Origin: an uncultured Dehalococcoidia bacterium
GTDB lineage: Bacteria > Chloroflexota > Dehalococcoidia > Lucifugimonadales > UBA3495
Length of the DNA stretch: 64,000 nt
NCBI GenBank assembly: GCA_951813535.1
Contig: OX638345.1
Coordinates: 1,795,158-1,859,157 of the forward strand
Direction of reading: 5' to 3'
Below the pieces are notes generated by a model. That model worked only from the letters and a program-made list of their open reading frames with translations, was not told where the DNA came from and ran no database searches. This document shows, one piece after another, positions 27,071-34,574 of this stretch (the first letter of the stretch is position 1; each line of letters starts with the position of its first letter). Both the position numbers and the translations under genes were made by a program.

Positions 27071-27221
27071 AATCCCGGCGGCAGCTCCGGCGCTGCGCCC
27101 AGCGGTGCGGCTTCGGCCACCGTTGCCGCTTCAAGCCGGCAACGGCGCAAGGTCGGCGGACCCCGTGATATATTCCCTCACACAGTCGCACTGACGGACG
27201 GGGTTCAAGGAGGTCATGAGG

Positions 27222-28256
27222 ATGGTCGACAAGGAGCAGGACTGGGAATACGGTCTGCGCACTGAGGGACACGGGACCGAGGACGACAACGGCGGTCCGG
27301 TTGTCATCGGCGAGAACGGCTTTCACTACCGGGTGTCGGGCGAGAACTGGGGCCAGCTTCCCGAAGGGTGCGTCTACCGGGAAGGAACGGCCGTCGCGGT
27401 CGACTCCCGTGACCACGTCTACGTCTTCAACCGCGGCACCATCCCGATGATCGTATTCGACACCGACGGCAACCTGCTGCGCACCTGGGGAGAAGGAGTG
27501 TTCGCGAACCCCCACGGCGTGACCATCGCGCCGGACGACACCGTCTTCTGCGTTGATAACGGCGACAGCACGGTGCGCCAGTTCACTCCCGACGGCAAGC
27601 TGCTGATGACCCTGGGCACGCCCCATCAGCCGAGCCCCAAGATGAGCGGCGAACCGTTCAGCGTGCCCGCCCACGTGGCCTTCGACCGGCGCACCGGGGA
27701 GTTCTACGTGGCCGACGGCTATTCCAACGCCCGGGTGCACAAGTACTCGCCCGACGGCCGGCTCCTCTTCTCGTGGGGGGAATCAGGCACCGGAAACGGC
27801 CAGTTCAACATCGTCCACAACGTCATAGTGGACAACGACGGCTGGGTGTACGTCGCCGACCGCGAGAATCATCGCATCCAGGTCTTCAGCCCCGAGGGCA
27901 AGTACGAGACCCAGTGGGGCAACCTCTCCCGCGCCGCCGCCATCTGCATCGACGACCGCTCCGGCGAGGAACTGATCTACATCGGCGAGTACTTCTGCGG
28001 CATCGGCACCAATGACATCGGCACCGACCTCGGCCCCCGAGTGACGGTGATGAACACCCGGGGCAAGGTCCTGGCCCGAGTAGGCCGCGAAAGCTACGGC
28101 GACCAGTCCGGCCGGTTCTATTCCCCCCACGGTATAGCCATCGACTCCCATGGAGACCTGTACGTGGCGGAGGTGTCCTGGACCGACTATGGCCGGCACA
28201 TGGACCCGCCCCGGGAACTGCGCTCGATGCAGAAGCTGGTCAGGGTTCCGGACTGA
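27222..28256 (+). CDS. NHL-repeat beta-propeller protein (PAL-like)
   Basis: The 344-residue protein is built of NHL repeats (VYVFNRGTIPMIVFDTDGNLLRTWG, VFCVDNGDSTVRQFTPDGKLLMTLG, FYVADGYSNARVHKYSPDGRLLFSWG, VYVADRENHRIQVFSPEGKY), like the peptidyl-alpha-hydroxyglycine alpha-amidating lyase propeller and the paralogue at 17090. No signal peptide is visible. AGGAGG at 27208-27213 fits the ATG at 27222 better (eight bases) than the ATG at 27216 (two bases). Its function is not established; it stands alone after the two regulator genes. Confidence 0.85.
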   Translation: MVDKEQDWEYGLRTEGHGTEDDNGGPVVIGENGFHYRVSGENWGQLPEGCVYREGTAVAVDSRDHVYVFNRGTIPMIVFDTDGNLLRTWGEGVFANPHGVTIAPDDTVFCVDNGDSTVRQFTPDGKLLMTLGTPHQPSPKMSGEPFSVPAHVAFDRRTGEFYVADGYSNARVHKYSPDGRLLFSWGESGTGNGQFNIVHNVIVDNDGWVYVADRENHRIQVFSPEGKYETQWGNLSRAAAICIDDRSGEELIYIGEYFCGIGTNDIGTDLGPRVTVMNTRGKVLARVGRESYGDQSGRFYSPHGIAIDSHGDLYVAEVSWTDYGRHMDPPRELRSMQKLVRVPD

Positions 28257-28284
28257 CCGGCATCTCGCAAGAGCAAACCAGACC

Positions 28285-29439
28285 CTACTCCGGTATCCCC
28301 AGAGCCTTCCGCACCGCGCCACCAATGGGCGTCAGCGGGCTTTCTTCCGGGGGCCCGTGGGGAACCATGCGGTTGTGGTGGATGGCAACCGCCAGGCGAT
28401 GCTGGGGAACCGCCCAGCCCAGCGAGCCGCCGGCTCCGTTGTGACCGAATGCCATGGGGTTGTTGCCCATGGCCCCCATGCCCGGGCTGCCGGCGAAGTG
28501 GAAGCCGCCGATGGTCCCGTGATGGGGTCTGCCGTGAACCGGGTCGTAGTCGCTGGGAGGTCTGGGTATGTGGAAGGTCCGCACGCGTTCCTCGGAAAGG
28601 AGGCGCACGCCGTCCAGTTCGCCGCCGTTGGCCAGCATGGCGTAGAACCGGGCCTGGCTTCGCGCAGTCATAATGCCCTGGGCGCCGGGGATGCAGGCCT
28701 GGCGCACATCGGAGCGGCCGAACACCTCCTGTGTGGTGCCCACCTCCGGTGGCGTGGCGCGGAACCGCAGCGAGTCCGGGGGTAGTCCCGGAGCGCCGGG
28801 AGGAAGCGGCGGCGTATTGGTGAGCTTGGCCACGCGGGGCTCGACCTCAGGCGGGATACCCGCCCACAGATCGGTGATGCCCAGGGGCTGGCAGATTTCC
28901 TCCAGGATAAACTGGCCAAAGGGCCGGCGCTTCGGATCGGTGCGCCGCACCACCTCACCCACCACCCAGCCGAAGGTGTAGGCCATGTAGCCGCTGCGGG
29001 TGCCCGGCTCAAAGAGCGGATGCATCTCCGCGATCTGCCCCACCATCCAGTCCCAGTCGCACATCAACTCCGGCGTGACCCCCACCGGCATCAGGGGAAC
29101 CCCGATCCGATGGGTCAAGGCGTCGAACACCGTCCCCTTGTCCTTGCCGTACTTGCCGAATTCGGGCCAGTATTTGGCCACCGGCTGGTAGTAGTCCACC
29201 AACCCCCGCTCCGCCTGGATGTGGAGCGCGGTCGCCGTCACCGCTTTTATGTTGGAAAACACCGGGAACAGGGTGTCTCCATCGACCTCCTGAGCAGCGG
29301 TCTCGTCGGCCATGCCACCCCATTGGTCAACCACCAATTCGCCGTCCAGGTATGCTGCCACCTGGACGCCGATCTCCCCGCGTTCCCCGATTGCGACATC
29401 AATGGCGTCTTGTACGACGCTCTTCGGACTCACCACCAT
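28285..29439 (-). CDS. Serine hydrolase of the class C beta-lactamase/esterase family
   Basis: The 384-residue protein has the Ser-x-x-Lys motif as SNIK (in LFPVFSNIKAVTATAL), a later Tyr motif in SGYMAYTFGWVVGE, and a C-terminal HNGAGGSLGWA stretch in the place of the HxG/KTG box. This is the pattern of EstB-type esterases and DD-peptidase-like serine hydrolases rather than true beta-lactamases. No signal peptide is seen, which favours an intracellular esterase. The start at 29439 is chosen because GGGAGGTG lies just upstream; the longer start at 29475 has none. Confidence 0.88.
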   Translation of the reverse strand: MVVSPKSVVQDAIDVAIGERGEIGVQVAAYLDGELVVDQWGGMADETAAQEVDGDTLFPVFSNIKAVTATALHIQAERGLVDYYQPVAKYWPEFGKYGKDKGTVFDALTHRIGVPLMPVGVTPELMCDWDWMVGQIAEMHPLFEPGTRSGYMAYTFGWVVGEVVRRTDPKRRPFGQFILEEICQPLGITDLWAGIPPEVEPRVAKLTNTPPLPPGAPGLPPDSLRFRATPPEVGTTQEVFGRSDVRQACIPGAQGIMTARSQARFYAMLANGGELDGVRLLSEERVRTFHIPRPPSDYDPVHGRPHHGTIGGFHFAGSPGMGAMGNNPMAFGHNGAGGSLGWAVPQHRLAVAIHHNRMVPHGPPEESPLTPIGGAVRKALGIPE

Positions 29440-29770
29440 GGCGGCACCTCCCTCTTGTTGCTCGTGAAATGACAATTATGGTCTGTTGAATCCGGCTTGG
29501 AGGTTGTTTCGAAAGTCCCTTCACCTCGGGGACCGAGAAACACCGTAAAGCGGCGTCTCCCGGTGGTTGTATCACCTTCTACGACAGTCCGACAAGTAAT
29601 TCGTGCTGGGTGCATGCCGGTTCCAGCCACCTTATCCATGCCGCCCGGGCCATCAATCGGTTGCTGCACGCGGTTGGCAGCGGGCAGGGCAGGACCCGCT
29701 CCACGGGTCGACATGAGAGCCACGGAAAAGGCATAATTGGCGCTCACAGCAGGGATCAACGGAGGTAAAG
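29440..29770. other. Intergenic region, nothing recognised
   Basis: About 330 bases between divergent genes, presumably holding both promoters. A CATAAT at about 29733 could be a -10 box for the VOC gene, but no -35 box was found. No RNA or repeat was seen. Confidence 0.4.
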
Positions 29771-30325
29771 ATGTCGGCGAAAGTCACCGGGCTGGGCCAT
29801 ATCGGTTTCTATGTTCATGACCTCGAGCTCATGATGGACTTCTACGCAAATTTCATGGGCATGACACTGACCAAGGTCGGCCCGCTTGGCGCGTTTTTCA
29901 GCGCCGATCCGGAGGCCTGCGATCACGAAATCGCCCTGATAAACGGACGGACTTCGCTGGAGGACCCGCACTGGATCCAGCAGATTTCAATGCGTGTCGA
30001 GTCTCTCGATGATCTGCGCGATTTCAAGCAGCGCATCCTCGAACGCGGTTACCAGCTGGACCGCATCGTCACCCACGCCAGCGCCATCGGCTGCTACTTC
30101 CGGGATCCGGAGAACAACCCCACCGAGGTGTTCTGGCTGACCGGCCATACATCATGGGCCCAGGTGGGCATCCCCATCGACATCGACCAGTCGGATAGAG
30201 ACGTGATGGCGGATGTGCTTCGGTCCTGGGAGGCAGTGCGGGACGTCGAAATGGGCCAGCCGGCCGGCCCGGAAACGGTGGACGCCATTCGCGAGTTGAG
30301 CGCGACGGCGGTGGCCGCCCGGTAG
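29771..30325 (+). CDS. VOC-family protein (extradiol-dioxygenase-like)
   Basis: The 184-residue protein has two VOC modules: GLGHIGFYVHDLELMMDFYANFMG with the first His ligand, and ASAIGCYFRDPENNPTEVFW with the terminal Glu ligand. At the place of the second His (usually HxAF) the sequence reads QQISMRV, so one metal ligand may be replaced. A C-terminal extension of about 45 residues resembles that of catechol-2,3-dioxygenase-like proteins. GGAGGTAAAG precedes the ATG. It lies 36 bases before the deiodinase-like selenoprotein gene and is probably co-transcribed with it. Confidence 0.85.
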   Translation: MSAKVTGLGHIGFYVHDLELMMDFYANFMGMTLTKVGPLGAFFSADPEACDHEIALINGRTSLEDPHWIQQISMRVESLDDLRDFKQRILERGYQLDRIVTHASAIGCYFRDPENNPTEVFWLTGHTSWAQVGIPIDIDQSDRDVMADVLRSWEAVRDVEMGQPAGPETVDAIRELSATAVAAR

Positions 30326-30361
30326 ACGTTGCTGCAAACCCAAGCCCTCGTGGAGGCGAAT

Positions 30362-31108
30362 ATGCTAAAGGCGCAGCGCGACAGCGCAATCAGTGGGCTG
30401 AGCGACGAGCACCGTCGGCAACTCCGACAGATTGTCGACGGCATCAAGGAGGCGCGGGTATCCCATCAGAGTGCGGGACGAATTGCAGCGCGAGAATTGC
30501 TGGCGGGACGGCAACAGGACCCGCCCGCAGAGGTTCGCGCCGCCCTGGAAGCCATCCTGGTGCGGGATGAAACCGGTCCCAAAGTTGGCGAGGCGGCTCC
30601 CGATTTTTGCCTCAAGCGGTTGGGTTCCGAGGAACGGGTCCGATTGTCCGACTTTGTCGGGCAGCGGCCGGTGGCGCTGGCCTTCGGCAGCTATACTTGA
30701 CCCCCCTTCCGCGCTCAGTCTGAGCGCATGACCCAGATCTACCGCCGCTACAAGGACTCTGTGGAGTTCTTTGTCGTCTACGTCCAGGAAGCCCACCCCA
30801 CCGACGGCTGGCAGACCGACAGCAACATCGAGGAAGGCGTACTGTTCCGCCAGCACCGGAGCTACGCTGAACGGGCGTCGGCGGCCCAATCGTGCAGCAT
30901 CGACCTGCAGATCGGTCTTCCCGTCATCGTTGAGGAAATGGACAATGCCATCGATGAGGCCTACGGCGCAGCGCCGGAACGCCTGTACCTGGTGGACGTT
31001 GATGGCAAAGTGGCCTACCACGGCGGCGCCGGACCGCATTTCTTCGAGCTGGACGAATGGGAGCAGGCGATCCAGGCTTGCGCCGCTATCCCGGCCAATA
31101 GCCGTTAG
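30362..31108 (+). CDS. Deiodinase-like thioredoxin-fold selenoprotein, Sec at codon 113
   Basis: Read with TGA (30698-30700) as selenocysteine, the protein has 248 residues. The frame is the same before and after the TGA. The site reads FGSYT-U-PPF, which matches the iodothyronine deiodinase active site (FGSCT-U-PPF). Before it comes an AhpC/TSA-like start (GEAAPDFCLKRLGSEERVRLSDFVG); after it come typical deiodinase blocks: YRRYKDSVEFFVVYVQEAHPTDGW and ERLYLVDVDGKVAYHGG. GGAGG at 30352-30356 sets the ATG at 30362. A hairpin fit to act as bacterial SECIS follows. The likely role is reductive dehalogenation or thiol-peroxide chemistry in the cytoplasm. Without Sec insertion the product would stop at 112 residues and lack the active residue. 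Confidence 0.88.
30711..30727 (+). promoter_or_regulatory. Bacterial SECIS-like hairpin
   Basis: GCGCTCA (30711-30717) and TGAGCGC (30721-30727) form a perfect 7-bp stem with the three-base loop GTC. It starts ten bases after the TGA, so the loop G is 18 bases from it. From memory, bacterial SECIS elements need a G in the first loop positions and a short, fixed distance of this order; both hold. Confidence 0.8.
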
Positions 31109-31491
31109 GCCACATGAGCAGGGCGCCGTCGGCTGCAGGAACCACCAGCCGACGGCGTTGCTGTGGGCCCCTCTTTGGGCGGACCCGAGTTTGCGGATTG
31201 GGCCATCCGATAGCCGACCCGAGGCTCGGTCAGGATGTAGGTGGGGTTTTCTCCGTTGTGGCCCAGCTTCCGGCGCAATCGTCCCACGTGGGTACGAACC
31301 ACCCGCGGGTCATAGAAGTGAGAGTTCCGCCAGACCCGACGCAGTAGTTGCTTGTACGTCAGGGGTCTGCCCTCTGCGGCAGAGAGTTCCCGGATCAAGC
31401 CGTACTCGGTTGCAGTGAGTTCCATCGCCTGGCCGGCCAGGCGGACCTCACGGCTGTCGTAGTTGATCTCCAAATCCTCAATGAAAGCCAT
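31105..31491 (-). CDS. Stand-alone OmpR/PhoB-type winged-helix domain protein
   Basis: Nearly all of the 128 residues are one winged-helix domain (FIEDLEINYDSREVRLAGQAMELTA, then LLRRVWRNSHFYDPRVVRTHVGRLRRKLGHN and a PRVGYRMA end), followed by a 25-residue unstructured tail. There is no receiver domain, and a stop codon lies directly before the ATG. The domain resembles the C-terminal part of the tandem regulators at 22003 and 24556. It is either a receiver-less regulator or the remnant of a longer one. It ends four bases inside the convergent selenoprotein gene. Confidence 0.65.
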   Translation of the reverse strand: MAFIEDLEINYDSREVRLAGQAMELTATEYGLIRELSAAEGRPLTYKQLLRRVWRNSHFYDPRVVRTHVGRLRRKLGHNGENPTYILTEPRVGYRMAQSANSGPPKEGPTATPSAGGSCSRRRPAHVA

Positions 31492-31852
31492 CTACGTGGC
31501 GCTGTTTTTGCTTGGTTAGCAGGTCCAATTGCCGCCGGCTTTTTTCAGGCTGATTCGCCGGACCGTGAGTCCATGACTTGGACGCCCATTGCCAGCCTGT
31601 TGGGTTGGATTGCGGCGCTGTCCAATCTGGCGTTCGCCAAGGTCTTGCCCGCAAGCCGCCAGAGTGTCCACATCTTCCATCTCGTTCCTTCTTTGCTGGG
31701 TATCTTGGCGATGTTGACTTGGTTGCCATTCTGCTGGCTCCCATGACGAAGCGAACGTTGGAGTTCAGGATGAGCATAAATTTCCCGTTGCGCTTTCTGC
31801 GGCTAGACCGGACGGCGACGTGGCTCGCGTTGTAGCAGGGTGATTGCGAGAG

Positions 31853-33154
31853 ATGTGTGAGCGGGCTGCCAACGCTTCATTCTGGCAACTGATCCGGACA
31901 CGGAACTTCGGTTTGTTGTGGGGAGCCGGTGGTTTGTCCGCCATCGGCGATCAGTTCGATCTGATAGCTTTCCCGTGGCTGGTGTTGATGGTCACCGGCG
32001 ACCCATCAGCCGTGGGCATAGTCCTGGCGGTGGGCAACGTTCCTGCAATTTTCTTCATTCTTGTCGGCGGGTCGTTAGCGGATCGGTACTCGCCGCGGTT
32101 GATCATGCTCGCCAGTAACGGCATACGGATTGCCCTGGTTGCATCCCTGGCCGCCCTGGTTTTGACCGAGCTGTCAGACCTGTGGCTGATCTATGTGTTC
32201 GCGTTGCTCAAGGGCATCGCGGACTCGTTCTATTATCCGGCCCAATTGGCGATGTTGCCCCGCATCGTACCGGTCGAACTGCTGCGACAGTCCAACGCGG
32301 CGGTGCGCACGACGACCCAACTGAGCGGTTTCATAGGTCCGTCGCTGGCGGGCGGGCTCATAGCGTTTTTCAGCGCCGGACCACCCTCGGCGGACGGCGC
32401 GGACAAGACGGGGATAGGGCTGGTGTTCCTGGTGGTGGCCTTGGTTCTATCGGTGTCCTCGTTGATGCTTCTGCTGATGCGAACGGAAAATGCCAGCCGC
32501 GGGCTGGTCGGTGAAGAAACGGAAAATGCCAGCATACTTTCATCGATTCGCCAAGGGATTCAGTATGCGCGCGCGGACGGGGCCATGCTCGCGATCTCCC
32601 TGCTCATCGTGCAGATGGAACTCCTGATGCGGGGACCGGTAACGGTGGGAATGCCCGTTCTGGCACATTCACGGTTGGCGGGAGGCGCGCTGGCGCTGGG
32701 GATAATCACTTCCGCCTACGCCGGAGGTTCGGTGCTGGGTACAGTTCTTGCGGGAGCGTTGCCGGCCCCGAGGCGTGGGTTAGGGGCTATTGTGGTTGCG
32801 GTCTTCACCCTTTCCGGCATCCTCATGATGCCTTTCGGATGGCTGAACGCGACGTGGCTGGCGGCGACAATTACGCTGGCGATCGGAGTAATGGGCGGTT
32901 ACGTGGGAATTCTAATTATCTCGTGGATTCAGGGCCGAACGCAGCAGGCGATGTTGGGTCGAGTGATGAGCCTGTTGCTGGTTGCGCAGGTTACTGTGTC
33001 TCCAATTTCGATGGCGGCATCGGGCGCCCTGATCAAGGTGAGCCTGGGATGGGTATTTCTTGTCGCGGGTGCGTCAATGGCGACCCTCAGCGCAATCATC
33101 GGCTTGCGGCGCGAGATACGGGAGATGCTCATGGCTGAGAGCCAGGATGGCTAG
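31853..33154 (+). CDS. MFS transporter (MFS_3, macrolide/enterobactin exporter type)
   Basis: The 433-residue protein has twelve hydrophobic segments and the FGLLWGAGGLSAIGDQFDLIAFPWLVL start, the GGSLADRYSPRLIML loop and LPRIVPVELLRQSNA stretch characteristic of the MFS_3 exporters. It probably expels a hydrophobic compound or siderophore. I chose the ATG at 31853; a TTG nine bases upstream is possible because AGGGTG lies before it. The gene is monocistronic. Confidence 0.85.
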   Translation: MCERAANASFWQLIRTRNFGLLWGAGGLSAIGDQFDLIAFPWLVLMVTGDPSAVGIVLAVGNVPAIFFILVGGSLADRYSPRLIMLASNGIRIALVASLAALVLTELSDLWLIYVFALLKGIADSFYYPAQLAMLPRIVPVELLRQSNAAVRTTTQLSGFIGPSLAGGLIAFFSAGPPSADGADKTGIGLVFLVVALVLSVSSLMLLLMRTENASRGLVGEETENASILSSIRQGIQYARADGAMLAISLLIVQMELLMRGPVTVGMPVLAHSRLAGGALALGIITSAYAGGSVLGTVLAGALPAPRRGLGAIVVAVFTLSGILMMPFGWLNATWLAATITLAIGVMGGYVGILIISWIQGRTQQAMLGRVMSLLLVAQVTVSPISMAASGALIKVSLGWVFLVAGASMATLSAIIGLRREIREMLMAESQDG

Positions 33155-33438
33155 CCGTATCCGCGAAACCGTTGCGTCAAGCACGAGTGGCCTGACATCC
33201 CTGTTGCGTTGGGTACCTCAGGCGGTGGCGAAGAGTGTGATGCGGTCGGAGTCAGGTTCCTGCAGGTGGTCTGTGGCGCGTTCCAGCAACTCTGCGGCCA
33301 AGTGGAGAATTTCGGCTTCGCACTCCGTGTCGGGACGACGACGTTCTGGACTGGGTCTGGCGCTGGCGGTCGCTCCGCCTCTGTTCTCCTTACTGAAGTT
33401 GCTCGACTGGGTTCCGCAGCGCTCGGGCAATCGGCGCA

Positions 33439-33870
33439 TTGAAAAGCACGGTGATTGACCCGATTCTGTGGTCTTTGGGATGGAGCACCTGGTTGCCTTG
33501 GGAATGCGGACCCGAATTCAGCTTGGGCAGAAGAGGTCGTGTTGACTACGCGCTTTTTGACGACAGCGGTGAAATCATGGTCTACATGAACATCCAGGCT
33601 TCGTCTACGCGACGGAGATACGGCAGGATCAGGTTGCGGGAATGCGTACGGGGAACAACGCGTGGAATCGGCGTTTTGATTTATGGATCATCATGGGAAA
33701 TTTATGACTTGACCCGCAGAACTCGGCTTTTTGATGATAAGCACGTCGAGACCCTGGTGATTGGCCATGAAATCGGTGATGAACCCGAGTATATAGCCGG
33801 CGTCCTGGCCCGGTGGCTCGACAAAGCCCGCTGGTGGAGCGAGGGTGTTGAGGTTTCTGCCGGCGGCTGA
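33439..33870 (+). CDS. PD-(D/E)XK / HsdR-N-like protein without its active-site residues
   Basis: The 143-residue protein starts like the restriction-enzyme HsdR N-terminal domain: VIDPILWSLGWSTW, then CGPEF, GRVDYALFDDSGE. In active relatives the next strand ends with E-x-K (IEAK type); here it reads MVYMNIQAS, so the Glu and Lys are missing. The rest (LIYGSSWEIYDL, TLVIGHEIGDEPEYIAGVLARWL) keeps the fold pattern. It is either an inactive DNA-binding derivative or a decaying gene. The TTG start is uncertain, and the frame is blocked by a stop at about 33396. Confidence 0.55.
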   Translation: MKSTVIDPILWSLGWSTWLPWECGPEFSLGRRGRVDYALFDDSGEIMVYMNIQASSTRRRYGRIRLRECVRGTTRGIGVLIYGSSWEIYDLTRRTRLFDDKHVETLVIGHEIGDEPEYIAGVLARWLDKARWWSEGVEVSAGG

Positions 33871-34219
33871 GATCGCCTCATCAATCGGTTCGATGTAAAA
33901 CTTGGATCGCGCGTATTGGGTATGCCTCCAAACGGCCATTTCCGCCGAAGACGCCGTGAGCAGTTGTCGGGCCAGGTGGTTGCCAGCATCGGAACCAACC
34001 TGTGCCGACCCGATCTGTCGTGACCGCAAATGTGGATTTCTTCGCACGCCACGCGAACAGGTACACCGCATCCACCAGTGCGCGGTGTGAATAGATCGGA
34101 AGACCGGCGCCTGACCTGATCTGGCGGGCCACCACATTTACGGCGTAACCGCGTCCAGCCTATTCAATTGTCGCCGCCTGCCAGCCGGTTGGTGGAGCAG
34201 CAGAGGAACGAGTCGAGGC
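33871..34219. other. Intergenic region with possible frameshifted minus-strand coding remnant
   Basis: On the minus strand ARQIRSGAGLPIYSHRALVD, AVYLFAWRAKKSTFAVTTD in one frame and HLARQLLTASSAEMAVWRHT, QYARSKFYIEPIDEAI in the next look protein-like and would join by a frameshift near 33985. I recognise no family, so this is not called as a gene. Confidence 0.25.
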
Positions 34220-34501
34220 ATGAGAAGGCGCTTGGGGCGCGTGTCGGTCATCCTGTCGGTCGTTGGCATTCTATGGGCGGCAGCGGCCTGCGCAACCGAC
34301 TCGGAGGACCGGCTGTCGCGTGAGTACGCTGAATGCCTGACGGTCTCCAACGGCGTTCTGCATCGAACGCAGCTGGCCAATCGTGTCGGTACGGTGCCGC
34401 CGGATGCGGCGGCAATGGCACGATGGCTGCGCGGGGGCCTGGAGCGCGGCGACACAACCATGGACGAAATACGCGCCAACTACAGTCGATATTGCAAATG
34501 A
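34220..34501 (+). CDS. Small putative lipoprotein
   Basis: The 93-residue protein begins with a positively charged signal peptide and a lipobox-like ending (LWAAAACATDSE), then a soluble, helical domain of about 65 residues ending in NYSRYCK. With the lipobox Cys and two further cysteines (YAECLT, SRYCK), a disulfide is possible after export. No family was recognised. A weak GAGGAACGAG site lies upstream. Confidence 0.55.
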   Translation: MRRRLGRVSVILSVVGILWAAAACATDSEDRLSREYAECLTVSNGVLHRTQLANRVGTVPPDAAAMARWLRGGLERGDTTMDEIRANYSRYCK

Positions 34502-34574
34502 CCGCCGCAACGGCGCCAGGCAAATCCAACCCGGTAGCACGCCCGTGTTCCCCCCTCAAGCGTTGGCGCAGAGA

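Noticed and set aside
33881-34137. Possible frameshifted minus-strand gene
   Set aside because: The composition looks protein-like, but no family was recognised and the required frameshift could not be justified; noted only under the intergenic feature.
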